Positions 25,023-36,119 of a stretch of DNA of 64,000 bases are shown here, piece after piece; within the stretch, counting starts at the first letter, position 1; each line of letters opens with the position of its first letter. Source of the stretch: Fragum whitleyi. Lineage: Eukaryota > Mollusca > Bivalvia > Cardiida > Cardiidae. Under the pieces are notes generated by a model. The model searched no databases and was not told where the DNA came from. It saw nothing but the letters and a program-made list of their open reading frames with translations. Both the position numbers and the translations under genes were made by a program. Location: assembly GCA_948146395.1 (NCBI GenBank), contig OX411551.1, forward strand, positions 61,828,154 to 61,892,153, read 5' to 3'.

Positions 25023-27491
25023 GTGTCTTGTATTATAATGAATATCTTGAATATAGGAACTTGGAATATCCAGGGATTAAATAACTACAAACTTGATAAC
25101 CCTGATTTCATAGATACTATATCTAATTTGCATATCTTTAGTTTAGAAGAGACTTGGAGTGACAGTGGAAATACATTTTATATACCAGGATTTAACCACA
25201 TTATTAGCAATACTAGAAGTAGGAAAAAGAAAGCCAGGCGTAATTCTGGTGGTATTTCAGTTTATTGTAGACCCAATTTAACAAAAGGTATTTCCATTAT
25301 GCCTACTGACCATAATGATATATTACTGATTAAACTTAACCATAACTTTTTCAACCTGAAAACTGATGTTTTTGTAGCATTTATATATTTTTCACCAGAA
25401 AACTCAACAGGTTCTGAAAAGGATATTGAGGAGACTTTTTCTTTGCTTCTAAGAAAAATAGAACAATACTCACATTTAGGTGAAATTATAATTCAGGGAG
25501 ACTTTAATGCATATACACACACCACTCCTGATTTTATCGAAGAAGACGATATTTTATACCCAAACTCTGAAGACAATAAGTATCTAACTGACACTTGCAC
25601 TAAACGAAATAACTGGGACACCAAAAGACCAAATAAGAGTGGCAAACTCCTACTTGACCTTTGTGAAGAAAGTGGTCTCAGAATCCTTAATGGAAGGACA
25701 AGTGGAGACCTTTTCGGAAAATATACCTGTTTTAAATACAATGGTGCAAGTACTGTTGATTATACAATTGTATCTGCAACCTTATCCCCAATTATAAGTA
25801 AGTTTACTGTACATGATTTCACTACTTTGTCTGACCACTGTGCTGTAAGTTGCTCGATTCTGACCTCATTTTATAAAAATCCAAATTTTAAGAAGACTAA
25901 TGTCCATCCTCACCCAGGAAAATTTCTTTGGGATCCAGAATCAATCAACCGTTATGCTTTGAAACTTAAGTCAGATGACATCAAGAATAAACTTAAACAA
26001 TTCTCAGACTCTGACTTTATTACTTGCAATGATGCTGTTACAAAACTAAATACCATACTTCAAGAAGCAGCATTGTCTTCTACTAAATTTTTTCAAAGTA
26101 AAACACAAACAAAAAAACGAAAATCACCCAAAAGAAAACCTTGGTTTACACAGTCCTGCAAAGACTTGCGACGCACAGTTAAACATTATGCCTCTCTTAT
26201 CAATAAGTTCCCTTTCAACGGCTCTCTGCGTAAAGAATACTACTCTAACCTATCTAGGTACAGAAGGGTATGTAAACAAGAAGAAAGAGCATACAAAAAT
26301 AATATCAAATCATGCCTTTACCATGACATGAATACAAATCCTAAATCATTTTGGGAACAACTCAACAAATTAGATAAAAGTGGTGTTTGTGAGGAGATTG
26401 AAAATAAAGAAGAGTTTCTCAACTTCTACAAAAACTTGAATACAAAGAGTCCTGCCAAAGACAATAATCCATTCCATCAACAAATTATTACCAAATTAGA
26501 TACAATGAGTAAAATTGTCACTAATGACAAGACATCTTTTAATGACCCAATTACATCCAATGAAATTCTTAAAGCAGTTAAATCGTTGAAAAATGGCAAA
26601 TCTACATCAATAGACTTAATATCAAATGAAATGCTTAAATCAGGTATGCCAATGCTAATTTCTCCCCTATTGAAAATTTTTAATAGGATTTTTGATGAAG
26701 GTTCATTCCCTAAAATATGGAATGAAATCATCATAACACTTATACATAAAAAGGGGAATAGACTTGACCCAGCCAACTATAGAGGTATTTCTTTAACATC
26801 TAATTTAGGTAAACTATTTAACAAAATTCTCTTTAACCGGTTTTCAAATTATGTGGAAACTAATGAGATATTGTATCCAAACCAAATAGGATTTAAACAA
26901 AAATCCCGCACATCTGATCACATCTTCAGCATTAAGTCAATTATTGAGCACAACAAAAACTATGACAAAAAAGTTTTTGCAGCATTTATTGATCTAAGGA
27001 AAGCCTTTGATACTGTCAGGAGATCAGGCCTATTTTATAAACTTCTTGAGATAAAAACCCCTTCTAAGATATTTGAAATAATAAAATCAATGTACCAAAA
27101 CACATCATGTAGAATAAAATTTTCAAGTGGTTTAAGTGACAAATTCTCGTCCAACTGTGGGGTAAAGCAGGGTGATGTACTTAGCCCTCTCCTTTTTAAT
27201 ATTTACATAAATGATCTGGTTAGTACCCTTGAACAAAACGATATTGGTCCCATTACTGTAGGGGAAGTAAAATTAAATTCACTTTTATTTGCAGATGATA
27301 TAGTCCTCCTATCAAACTCTGAGAAGGGGCTCCAAAAGTCATTGGACATCTTACATGAATTCTGCAAGTCATGGAAATTACAAGTAAATCTTGACAAATC
27401 AAAAGTTATTGTATTTAACTCTAATGGAAAGACTCACAAAAATTTCTTCAAATATAGTAACAATCATTTAGAAACTGTTGCTTCATACTGA
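25023..27491 (+). pseudogene. LINE B ORF2 part 1: endonuclease and reverse transcriptase
   Basis: Translated here are 822 residues. An apurinic-type endonuclease comes first: NIGTWNIQG (about residue 10), SLEETW (about 40), GDFNAYT (about 160), VDYTIVS and SDHCAVS. The reverse transcriptase follows: NYRGISL (about 582), GFKQKSRTSDH, AFIDLRKAFD (about 653), GVKQGDVLSPLLFNIYINDL and LLFADDIVLL (about 756, the catalytic Asp pair intact). The protein would nick target DNA and copy the LINE RNA at the nick. The frame ends at an in-frame TGA (27489-27491), directly before the conserved YLGI motif, and is cut 55 bp later by the LTR element. The start shown is the first ATG; the true one may be 25038. 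Confidence 0.9.
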
Positions 27492-27546
27492 TATTTAGGT
27501 ATAACTATAAAACATACAGGGAACATCAAAATATCTGGTAAAATAT

Positions 27547-28946
27547 TGTAACGAGTCAGGGGACAGGGTCGGTTCTCTCTCTCACCAGCCTCTTACTATC
27601 TCTCTATCTCTCTATCTGTTGAAAGTTGCAGATTTAACTGCAACACGTCGCTCGAGGGTTGCCGCTGCCAAAAGTGAGCTCAGTCAGTAAAGGAATTATG
27701 AAGAATGACGAAAACAACCGTTTAAATTTCAGTCTAAGCGACAATTATTATTTCTTCACTGTAGTTACAACGTTTTCATTACAATTCTTTCAATAAATTC
27801 CCAAATTTGGTAGAGTGAAGCAGAATAGCGACGTGATGTTAGTTCCCTAACCCTCGAGATCGGACTGAGCTGGTGACCAAAGAAACGCTGCCTATTTATA
27901 TCATGCGAGCGCGTGCGACCAAAAATATTGGTCACGACGTTGGTCATGACCAAAAAAGTTGGTCGTACGGCCAAAAAAATTGGTCGCGACCCAAAAAACG
28001 GGTCACGACGACGTTGGTCACCCTAGAAGACTCTGAAATGGTTCTGACGGCTTTCTCTAAATTAAGGAACCAGCCCCCTTAGAAAAATCAAATATTTAGT
28101 GAAAAGAAGCTGTCAAAACCCCTAAAACGTGGTTACTATAAATAATAGTGAAATTGACCTTGACGATCATGTGATATAAACAAACTTTGTACACGTAATG
28201 CAACTTTTACGGGTCACCGAATCCACTCAATATCCGGTAAAAATAGAAAACATGCTGCAAGATTAGATCGACCTTTTGACGAAAAATGCAAGAACTAGCG
28301 AGTGTCAGACCTCGACAGCGATTTCTAAGTTAAGTATAATGCTCAGAAAATGATATGCATTAGTTGTCTTGCATTGCAGAAAATAAATAAATGAAAAATC
28401 GACAGTCAAAATCGGACCGGGAGCTGTGCATGGGAATGATGGATTCCGGCATTCCCGATCAAGCAAAAATGGACTAAAAGTCTTCAAACGACCTGAATAC
28501 CCTAAGAAATCTACAAGATCTAGTTGCACGAAGTGTTTTATTGTGCATGTAGACCAACAGCTCTGATCTGGGTCTACAGCACATGATTTATTCCGTGTAT
28601 TCTAGTACCTACAACACAGGGCTTGAAACAGATAAACACAGTATGCACAGGGATTTCTTACAGTAGCTGCCTCAGAAATACATGTACAGACTGACCCCAA
28701 TACATAGGAGTGAATAATTCATAGGAAAAACAGGATTACACGAAAGAAATATACATGCTGCAAGTACCCACCACATCAGACAGAAATAAACAGATACAGC
28801 ATATACAAGGATTGATAAGACACTATCTCTTCAATACTTGGACAGGCTGACCCCACAAGATTTGTGATACCGAAAACATGTCGGATATTAGATGCTCAAA
28901 TACTACTGAAAGTGATTGAAAATCAGGGGATAACCAGGATATATCA
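27547..28946 (-). repeat. LTR, left copy (3' LTR of the element)
   Basis: 1400 bp, TG...CA. It matches the right copy offset by 6026. Two differences were seen: T at 28574 where the right copy has C (34600), and A at 28788 where the right copy has C (34814). Confidence 0.93.
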
Positions 28947-28948
28947 TT

Positions 28949-28962
28949 ACCCCCCTCTTAAT
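28949..28962 (-). other. Polypurine tract
   Basis: The minus strand reads TTAAGAGGGGGGTA directly before the 3' LTR. A purine run at this place primes plus-strand synthesis in LTR elements. Confidence 0.75.
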
Positions 28963-29587
28963 TTGGCAAAACTCCGATTGCCAAACCAACTAATAAATAC
29001 AGAGCTGTGAAATGAATGAATTACTGGAGCAATCATATAAAAAGAATACTTGATAAGTTCTAGTAGACTGAATGCAAATTTACATTACAAAAAATATAGT
29101 GCAAGAAGTATTGACCAAATTATTTGAACAACTGAATATGAAGTGCAGTCCTAGATTTTTAAGAATAAACTCAGAAGCTAGTCGGCACTTCAATTCACTT
29201 CTATTTTAATTTTACAAAATTAATAAAGATAAACACACAATAACTCTACTTGCACGTCAAAACTATAATCCTTTAAAACTTAACTGTTGGTTTTCAAAAC
29301 TTAATAAACACCTTAAATTAATAACACTTATTATTCACTGTCACTGTTTTGAGATCAATATACTTAAAATATAACACCTAAATCAGTTGAACTGATACCT
29401 TAAATGTCACTCTATGATTAGCGAAATAATCCTACTTAATTTTATCTAAATTTAAAAGTTCACACTGTTCTTAAAAATTAATAACACTTTCGGACGCGAA
29501 ACACGAGAACGTCAATATTAAGTAATACTGGTTTCCAGCATCATCTTCTGACAGATAGTGGTTCATTCACTTGGATTTGTTAAAGGA

Positions 29588-29715
29588 TCATCCTTCTGTA
29601 CCCGTAGTGTACCTAGCTGCTCCTTGACAGGTACAATACGGGCCTGCCAATCCCCTTCATGACAGGCGACCTGTCCAGTTTGGTAAAACTGGCAAAATGA
29701 ATCCTATCCATTTTG
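29588..29715. repeat. 128-bp direct repeat, copy 1
   Basis: It is identical to 29819-29946 except for one base seen (CTTCTGTACC against CTTCTTTACC), offset 231. Both copies contain paired CCTGTC/GACAGG motifs (CTTGACAGG, ATGACAGGCGACCTGTCC). A third, degenerate TGACAGGCG block follows at 29990. Confidence 0.9.
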
Positions 29716-29818
29716 GTTGTTTAAATTGGTTTGCGTGACAAAATTGGACTTGTCATAAATTATACGTAATGACAAGCAAAACAAAATAAGATGTTGTAAT
29801 TAGCAACATGGAAGCGTT

Positions 29819-29946
29819 TCATCCTTCTTTACCCGTAGTGTACCTAGCTGCTCCTTGACAGGTACAATACGGGCCTGCCAATCCCCTTCATGACAGGCGA
29901 CCTGTCCAGTTTGGTAAAACTGGCAAAATGAATCCTATCCATTTTG
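29819..29946. repeat. 128-bp direct repeat, copy 2
   Basis: Second copy of the unit at 29588-29715, in the same orientation. The 103-bp spacer between the copies also carries GACAAG/CTTGTC pairs. Confidence 0.9.
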
Positions 29947-31000
29947 TGCCAATAGGTTATGGACACAAAACGGACCTGCCATACACATCATGACAGGCGC
30001 AACAAGATGGAAGAAGATATAAATTCTTCTCTTTCAATTGTCAGGGTAATGTTAAAATTTTACAACTGTCAGCATTGTATAGCTGGGTCATCTTATCCTG
30101 GAGTTTTGTCAAAACTGTTATTGCCTATGTGTAAACTCAATTCACTCTCAGGTCTAACAGTTCATTTAGTTAAATCTGGAGCCACCTCATAAATGCACAC
30201 TTCCTTAGACTCTCAACATCTGGTCCTGTACCACACCATGGTCACCTCTGGTAGATTTTCTCTCAGTCACTCTTTGACCCACTACCCTCATGACCCTACT
30301 TTGGTACCCTTTGACCCTCTCTATGTCATCTTTCCTGTATGAGCTATCACCATACTCTCCACTTTCTCAACCGCTGATCTTAGTCTTCACTGACTTACAC
30401 AGTCTGATCTAATCACATTGACCCATTATGTTCAAAGATTCCAAAACTCTCCTTTTCCAGTTCATTCAATACTGGAATATTTCATAATCAATCACTGGCT
30501 AAACAAGTCAGTAACAGTTGGATCCTCTGAATCTTCCTTTTTAAATTGCAGCAGCTGTCTTATCTCCTAAATATGCATCATCTGCGACAAACCGTACACT
30601 CTCCCTGTAGGCTCCTCGACACCTGGCCCCGACCCCACCATTGTCACTAAGTAGTATTCACTCTAATGGTCACTCTTAGACCCTCCATTACTTCACCTGA
30701 CCATGTGTAGGTACTCTTTGGCCCTCCTCATGTCCTCACTGCCTCTTCGGTGTACCATGCATCTCCGACAGCTGTCAATCTACTCCAAATCCAACCAGCA
30801 TAACCATTCATCCTTACTTGACTTGTTTACCATATACATCCCAAAATTGTCCTCTTCTTAAAGGCTCAACTGGAAATGTACTTCCATTATTCAATCTTCA
30901 AAATGTAATTCCAATAATCTCTTTAAATCTCTATGTCCGTACAAACTTAGCCTTTTTCGTCAACGGTATTTCCACTGGGTACTCTTGCTGTTGCCTCATC

Positions 31001-31912
31001 TTAGCATTGCCTGGGCTCACCAGTCAGACAACCAGTGCACAAATCCAAGTCATCAGCTGTTTGGCAAAGATAGGCCCTCAATTTTCTTATCAGTATACTA
31101 CCATACTTGGGTACCAAATGGCCTTGGAAGTACTGACCTCTCTCTTTATTCCTGAATTCTTGACCTATCTCCCTAGTGGAATACTTCATACTGTGCCAGC
31201 ATGCTAACTTCTCTTGAACACATGTACACTCTACTTTCTCTTCTGTGTGATGTACCTGCTGTACTTTGATTTCTCTCCTTTCACCCGGCGTCACACCTGT
31301 CAATTTCTGGCTACTTTCTCTGCTTCTTTTGATATTGCAGGATTGCTCTGGCCCTGGCATACCACAGCAGCTCCCATCTTCTACAAAAGCTTTGAACTTA
31401 GTCTTGTTGAATGTTGTAGGCACTCTGATGGTGTCACACTCACAAGTTCTGGTTCCCTGTTCATACTGTGTACAAACCAAGGGTAGTCTTGACTCACTCT
31501 GAGGGTGTATAGATCTGGGTTCTGTCAAATGCACTCTTCTTATCATGTTTTCTGTTCTATCTCTGAAAAGGGATATTTCTTGGCCCCTGAGGATCATGAC
31601 AGATTTGCTTAACAGGATATCAGCTGGTCCCTCTTCTTCATCCTGTAAAATGTCCATTCCCAGAATGCCATCTTCTTCTATGTCCGCAACTACCAGCTCT
31701 CTTTGTAGCTGCACTGGTCCTATAGTCATCTGGGACACTATTTTCCCCTTCTCACCCTGTGTGAAGCCTTCACATTCCTCAAAATCTAAAAATTTAGGTC
31801 TTCTTTCTATGGGAATACTGTTATACACCCTTTCGGATATCATCGACTGTGCTGCTCTGGTTCTCATGGAAAAGATGATATTCGAATTGTTGATCATTCC
31901 TTTCACAAACAT
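31001..31912 (-). pseudogene. Retroviral-type aspartic protease region, active site lost
   Basis: The frame overlaps the end of gag in the -1 frame and stays open before the first ATG (31912), so it is probably reached by frameshifting. IIFSMRTRAAQSMIS stands where the family has a D-T/S-G-A active site, so both the catalytic Asp and the Gly are replaced by Arg. The second conserved element, GILGMDIL, is present. After about residue 110 the sequence is Cys/Arg/Glu-rich and unrecognised, ending at 31001 with no reverse transcriptase. It may be a decayed protease or one kept for another role. Confidence 0.7.
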
Positions 31913-31983
31913 ACCATCTCTGCAAGGTTTAGTTCTACGAATAAGGTGCTCCTGGTTCTCAAATTGTTGGCCAATTACTGTAT

Positions 31984-33516
31984 TTACTGGGGCGTCACCT
32001 CGGCCTTCAGGTTCAGCCCATTCAAGTTTAAAGCGTAATCTGTTTGGATAGCTGTTTTACTGGTTTCTTGACCATCTATCAACTGTTTCTTCTCTGGACA
32101 ATCTTTAATGAAATGTCCTGGTTTGTGACAATAAAAACACTCCTGGCTTTGTCTGGGTGGAGTCTGTAACTGTGCAATAATCTTCAATTGGTCTAGAATG
32201 AGGTGAAGAACACCACTGCTATCCTGAGTTTTTGCTGGCAGCTGATCTGGATCTACAGCCCTTTTCACTTCTCTACCATGCATTGTCCCATGGCCAATTT
32301 TTCTTCTGGTTTGTACCCGACAAACATAGTCCTGTTCTTCTTCGCTATTGCTGATGTCAGTGTCTTCAGCACTTCTCATTACCCTCTCGGATTTCTTGTC
32401 GTTGTACATTTGTTTGGGGTTTCGTCTGGTGTGAATCAAGCTAACCGCATAATACACTGCATCATCTATGTTGGTTGGGTCTTTCACATATTCTACCTCA
32501 CAACGTAGGTCATCATCTCTTAAACCATCCAAAAATCTTCTCACGAGGTCTTCTTCTCTGGTTTTGTGGTCTCTTCTTCCCCTGTGGGCTTTGTCATACA
32601 ACCTCTTGAGCTCTGCCGCATATTCTTCAACAGTTTCCCCTGGCTTCTGGTCCCTACGGCTGAACTTTGCTGCATATGTTTTTGGGCTCTGGACCACTCT
32701 AAAGCGACTGTCTAGCTCTGAAATTAAAAGATAGTAATCATTAATTACATTAGCTCTCAATTGAGTGAACACAAAGTCCCCTGCACACCCTTGCAGTTGA
32801 GGTAGGAGTTCATCAAGCTTTCTATCATCGTCCCACCCTTGTCTGTACGCAACTGCCTCAAACCGGTTGATCCATGTCTGCCAATCTTCTTTGCCCTGAA
32901 ATGGGGGAAATTTTATTAAATGGCTAGGTCCACTGGCTAACCTACTCTGCTGAGTCCTAGGTCTGTTATTCTGATGAACATCATCACAGAAGTACTGAAA
33001 TCTACGTTCACTAGGTACTCGCTGGTTTTGCTGGTTGACTAGCTGGTGGTATCGCTCCATAGTGGCAGGGTCAAAATCACCTCCTCCTTGTCTTTCGGTT
33101 TGTGGGCTCTGTAGTGGCGGGCTGGTCTGGACAGTCGGTTCACAACTCAAGGATCCCATATTTTCCTGTGGTCTCTCACGGTGCAGCCTAATCTGGGGTG
33201 TACATCTGTCTTGACTAGTGGTGGTTGAAGCTACTGGTCTACCACTCCAGTTCTGATTACTGTTAATCTGCTGCTGGTGTGCTGGTTCTGGTGCCAGGCG
33301 CGTCAGAGCTTGAGTGATTCCCTGTAGTGCTTCGGATATGTTTGCCTGCATGTCGATCATCTTCTTAACGGCTGAGCCAAGGCTGTTGGAATCTACACAT
33401 GAGTCTGTCTGACTTCCATCGCCTGTTGTCACCCCGTCAGGGTGTCTGTCACTGTCTTCTCTTCTTGGACTTCTAAAGAAAACCTCTGTCTCCTGCTCTG
33501 AGTCAGTCTCTGACAT
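31984..33516 (-). CDS. gag polyprotein of the LTR element
   Basis: The intact 510-codon frame starts at ATG 33516-33514, about 30 bp inside the primer-binding site. Residues about 210-345 form a Retrotrans_gag-type capsid domain: WQTWINRFEAVAYRQGW, then YAAKFSRRDQKPGETVEEYA, then RRFLDGLRD. A single CCHC zinc knuckle, CFYCHKPGHFIKDC, is at about 457-470. The protein should assemble particles and bind element RNA. The following protease frame is open through the gag stop in the -1 frame relative to gag, as expected for -1 frameshift expression. Gag is the only fully intact frame of the element. Confidence 0.9.
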   Translation of the reverse strand: MSETDSEQETEVFFRSPRREDSDRHPDGVTTGDGSQTDSCVDSNSLGSAVKKMIDMQANISEALQGITQALTRLAPEPAHQQQINSNQNWSGRPVASTTTSQDRCTPQIRLHRERPQENMGSLSCEPTVQTSPPLQSPQTERQGGGDFDPATMERYHQLVNQQNQRVPSERRFQYFCDDVHQNNRPRTQQSRLASGPSHLIKFPPFQGKEDWQTWINRFEAVAYRQGWDDDRKLDELLPQLQGCAGDFVFTQLRANVINDYYLLISELDSRFRVVQSPKTYAAKFSRRDQKPGETVEEYAAELKRLYDKAHRGRRDHKTREEDLVRRFLDGLRDDDLRCEVEYVKDPTNIDDAVYYAVSLIHTRRNPKQMYNDKKSERVMRSAEDTDISNSEEEQDYVCRVQTRRKIGHGTMHGREVKRAVDPDQLPAKTQDSSGVLHLILDQLKIIAQLQTPPRQSQECFYCHKPGHFIKDCPEKKQLIDGQETSKTAIQTDYALNLNGLNLKAEVTPQ

Positions 33517-33547
33517 CTCTGGTTCTTTTCTCCAGGGATATTAAATC

Positions 33548-33565
33548 CCACACCTCTGCCACCAC
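33548..33565 (-). other. Primer-binding site, probable
   Basis: The minus strand reads TGGTGGCAGAGGTGTGGG, complementary to a tRNA ending CTGCCACCA (some tRNA-Leu genes end this way). It starts about 7 bp inside the 5' LTR boundary, further than usual, but a TGG start with an extended match is characteristic of an LTR-element primer site. Confidence 0.65.
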
Positions 33566-33572
33566 AAAATAT

Positions 33573-34972
33573 TGTAACGAGTCAGGGGACAGGGTCGGTT
33601 CTCTCTCTCACCAGCCTCTTACTATCTCTCTATCTCTCTATCTGTTGAAAGTTGCAGATTTAACTGCAACACGTCGCTCGAGGGTTGCCGCTGCCAAAAG
33701 TGAGCTCAGTCAGTAAAGGAATTATGAAGAATGACGAAAACAACCGTTTAAATTTCAGTCTAAGCGACAATTATTATTTCTTCACTGTAGTTACAACGTT
33801 TTCATTACAATTCTTTCAATAAATTCCCAAATTTGGTAGAGTGAAGCAGAATAGCGACGTGATGTTAGTTCCCTAACCCTCGAGATCGGACTGAGCTGGT
33901 GACCAAAGAAACGCTGCCTATTTATATCATGCGAGCGCGTGCGACCAAAAATATTGGTCACGACGTTGGTCATGACCAAAAAAGTTGGTCGTACGGCCAA
34001 AAAAATTGGTCGCGACCCAAAAAACGGGTCACGACGACGTTGGTCACCCTAGAAGACTCTGAAATGGTTCTGACGGCTTTCTCTAAATTAAGGAACCAGC
34101 CCCCTTAGAAAAATCAAATATTTAGTGAAAAGAAGCTGTCAAAACCCCTAAAACGTGGTTACTATAAATAATAGTGAAATTGACCTTGACGATCATGTGA
34201 TATAAACAAACTTTGTACACGTAATGCAACTTTTACGGGTCACCGAATCCACTCAATATCCGGTAAAAATAGAAAACATGCTGCAAGATTAGATCGACCT
34301 TTTGACGAAAAATGCAAGAACTAGCGAGTGTCAGACCTCGACAGCGATTTCTAAGTTAAGTATAATGCTCAGAAAATGATATGCATTAGTTGTCTTGCAT
34401 TGCAGAAAATAAATAAATGAAAAATCGACAGTCAAAATCGGACCGGGAGCTGTGCATGGGAATGATGGATTCCGGCATTCCCGATCAAGCAAAAATGGAC
34501 TAAAAGTCTTCAAACGACCTGAATACCCTAAGAAATCTACAAGATCTAGTTGCACGAAGTGTTTTATTGTGCATGTAGACCAACAGCTCTGATCTGGGTC
34601 CACAGCACATGATTTATTCCGTGTATTCTAGTACCTACAACACAGGGCTTGAAACAGATAAACACAGTATGCACAGGGATTTCTTACAGTAGCTGCCTCA
34701 GAAATACATGTACAGACTGACCCCAATACATAGGAGTGAATAATTCATAGGAAAAACAGGATTACACGAAAGAAATATACATGCTGCAAGTACCCACCAC
34801 ATCAGACAGAAATCAACAGATACAGCATATACAAGGATTGATAAGACACTATCTCTTCAATACTTGGACAGGCTGACCCCACAAGATTTGTGATACCGAA
34901 AACATGTCGGATATTAGATGCTCAAATACTACTGAAAGTGATTGAAAATCAGGGGATAACCAGGATATATCA
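33573..34972 (-). repeat. LTR, right copy (5' LTR of the element)
   Basis: 1400 bp. As read on the minus strand it should carry the promoter: a TATA-like TATAAATA (33926-33919), preceded by the GGTC palindrome array. CT-rich microsatellite sequence lies near the end of transcription-side R/U5 (33600-33645). Confidence 0.93.
33943..34045 (-). promoter_or_regulatory. Palindrome array upstream of LTR TATA box
   Basis: Repeated dyads built from TTGGTC and GACCAA: TTGGTCATGACCAA (33966-33979, perfect), TTGGTCGTACGGCCAA (33985-34000), TTGGTCGCGACCCAA (34006-34020), with GACCAAAAATATTGGTC at 33943-33959 and further GGTCACGAC halves to 34045. Starts are 19-21 bp apart. On the minus strand the array lies directly upstream of the TATA-like box at 33926-33919. 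The same array is in the left LTR at 27917-28019. Confidence 0.65.
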
Positions 34973-35914
34973 ATATTAATGGAAAAGGCGAGAAAAGCCC
35001 TCTTTAAGATAAAAAGACTTATTGGCCTGAATAACCCCTGCAACCTGTTAGAAAAACTCTATGACACCCTAGTCGTCCCAATTTCGCTTTATGGTAGCGA
35101 AATTTGGGGATTTTCTACCAACTACAACTACTCGGACCCTTATGAAAAACTGCATTTGAAATTCATAAAAGAAATACTTGGCGTACACTGTAAAGCGTCA
35201 AATGCAGCATGCCTTGCAGAAGTCAATAGATTACCATTAAAGACTAGAATAATAATCCAAGCCATCAAATATTATTCTCACATTCTTGATTCTAATGGAA
35301 GCCTTGTAAACAGTTTGTATTCTGAGAAAAAAGATACAAATTCAGGGGTCATGCTTATCAAAAACACACTTGATGGTCTTGGTTTTTCATAACTTTTCAA
35401 CAATCCATATATGTTGAAAACAAACTTACAAAATATTGAAAGGAGAATCAGAGATATCTCTCTTCAAACTTTAGAAAATGAATTAAACAAAAATAATAAA
35501 CTGGCGTTTTTTAGAAATTTAAACCGTTTAAACACAAGGCCCTTTTACGTTGATCTCTGTAAATTTAAAAATGATCAATCAGCACTTGCCAAAATGAGAA
35601 CTAGTGCACATGAACTCTCTATTGAAAAGGGTAGACACTTCAACATGCCAAAACAAAACAGGATATGCCTCTGCTGCAATAACGGAGAAATTGAAGATCA
35701 AATGCATTTCTTAATTAGATGCAATACCCTCTTGAACATGAGGAAAAAATTTATCGATAAACTTAACACACTATATCCAAAACATATAAAAATTAAAGAT
35801 CTATCAATATTTATTATATTTGATCTATTTAACAACAAATCGCAGAAAATTTTGAAACTTTTTGCTACTTTCATACAGTATCTGAATGTTTCGAAATTAG
35901 ACAAAATATTCTAA
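34973..35914 (+). pseudogene. LINE B ORF2 part 2: C-terminal region
   Basis: This continues ORF2 after the LTR element. Joining 27546 to 34977, so that one copy of the ATAT duplication is removed, keeps the reading frame. An in-frame TAA at 35390-35392 breaks it, and the same frame is open again to 35914. The region contains SLYGSEIWG, typical of the segment after the reverse transcriptase in this LINE group, and CLCCN...HFLIRC, a Cys/Cys/His/Cys motif common near their C termini. Confidence 0.85.
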
Positions 35915-36096
35915 AACAGACCCAAAAATAGGTACTCAAGGTACTTTAAGTTTTTTCATCATAAATCAAGTCCATTTTGAGTCACTTCTACTGTCACTCC
36001 ATGTCAGAAAAAATGTTTTCATTATCTTTTCAAATGCTTTCTTTGTGTGCCATGTTTGCAATGACCATTTATTGTTAATGAGTTCAGCAAATAAAA

Positions 36097-36119
36097 TATT
36101 GTATTGTATTGTATTGTAT
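36097..36119 (+). repeat. LINE B 3' tail, TATTG repeat
   Basis: About five tandem TATTG units lie after the 3' untranslated region and directly before the duplicated target TGTATAA. A short 3' microsatellite is normal for many non-LTR elements that lack poly(A). Confidence 0.85.

Larger units (their letters stand above)
28963..31000 (-). other. Non-coding interior of the LTR element, with direct repeats
   Basis: This is where pol would be expected, but no reverse transcriptase, RNase H or integrase motif is seen in any frame. The right part (30200-31000) is CT-rich on the plus strand, so AG-rich in the element's sense. It contains a 128-bp direct repeat, 29588-29715 and 29819-29946. Confidence 0.65.
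27547..34972 (-). mobile_element. Ty3/gypsy-type LTR element lacking RT and integrase
   Basis: This 7426-bp element is inserted in LINE B ORF2 and flanked by ATAT (27543-27546 and 34973-34976). Coding direction is minus. The order on the minus strand is: 5' LTR 34972-33573, primer-binding site, gag, protease region, about 2 kb without coding sense, polypurine tract, 3' LTR 28946-27547. LTRs begin TG and end CA. No reverse transcriptase, RNase H or integrase motif was found, so it must have moved with enzymes from another element. The LTRs differ at two sites that I can find in 1400 bp. Confidence 0.92.
22826..36119 (+). mobile_element. LINE B, nearly full length, interrupted by an LTR element
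   Basis: It inserted into LINE A with a duplicated target TGTATAA (22819-22825 and 36120-36126). Without the LTR insertion it is about 5.9 kb. It starts in frame inside ORF1 with no ATG, so it is slightly 5'-truncated. It carries ORF1 (coiled coil and SGNH esterase) and ORF2 (endonuclease, reverse transcriptase, C-terminal zinc-knuckle-like motif), and ends in a TATTG repeat. ORF1 has one frameshift. ORF2 has two stops plus the LTR insertion. It belongs to the Jockey/CR1/L2 side of LINEs; the exact clade is not assigned. Confidence 0.85.

Noticed and set aside
27765..28082. 69-codon frames present identically in both LTRs (also 33791-34108)
   Set aside because: They overlap on opposite strands inside the LTR promoter region and arise from the palindrome array. 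Identity reflects LTR duplication, not coding selection.
31001..32734. Several plus-strand frames of 78-168 codons
   Set aside because: They are antisense shadows of gag and the protease region of the LTR element.
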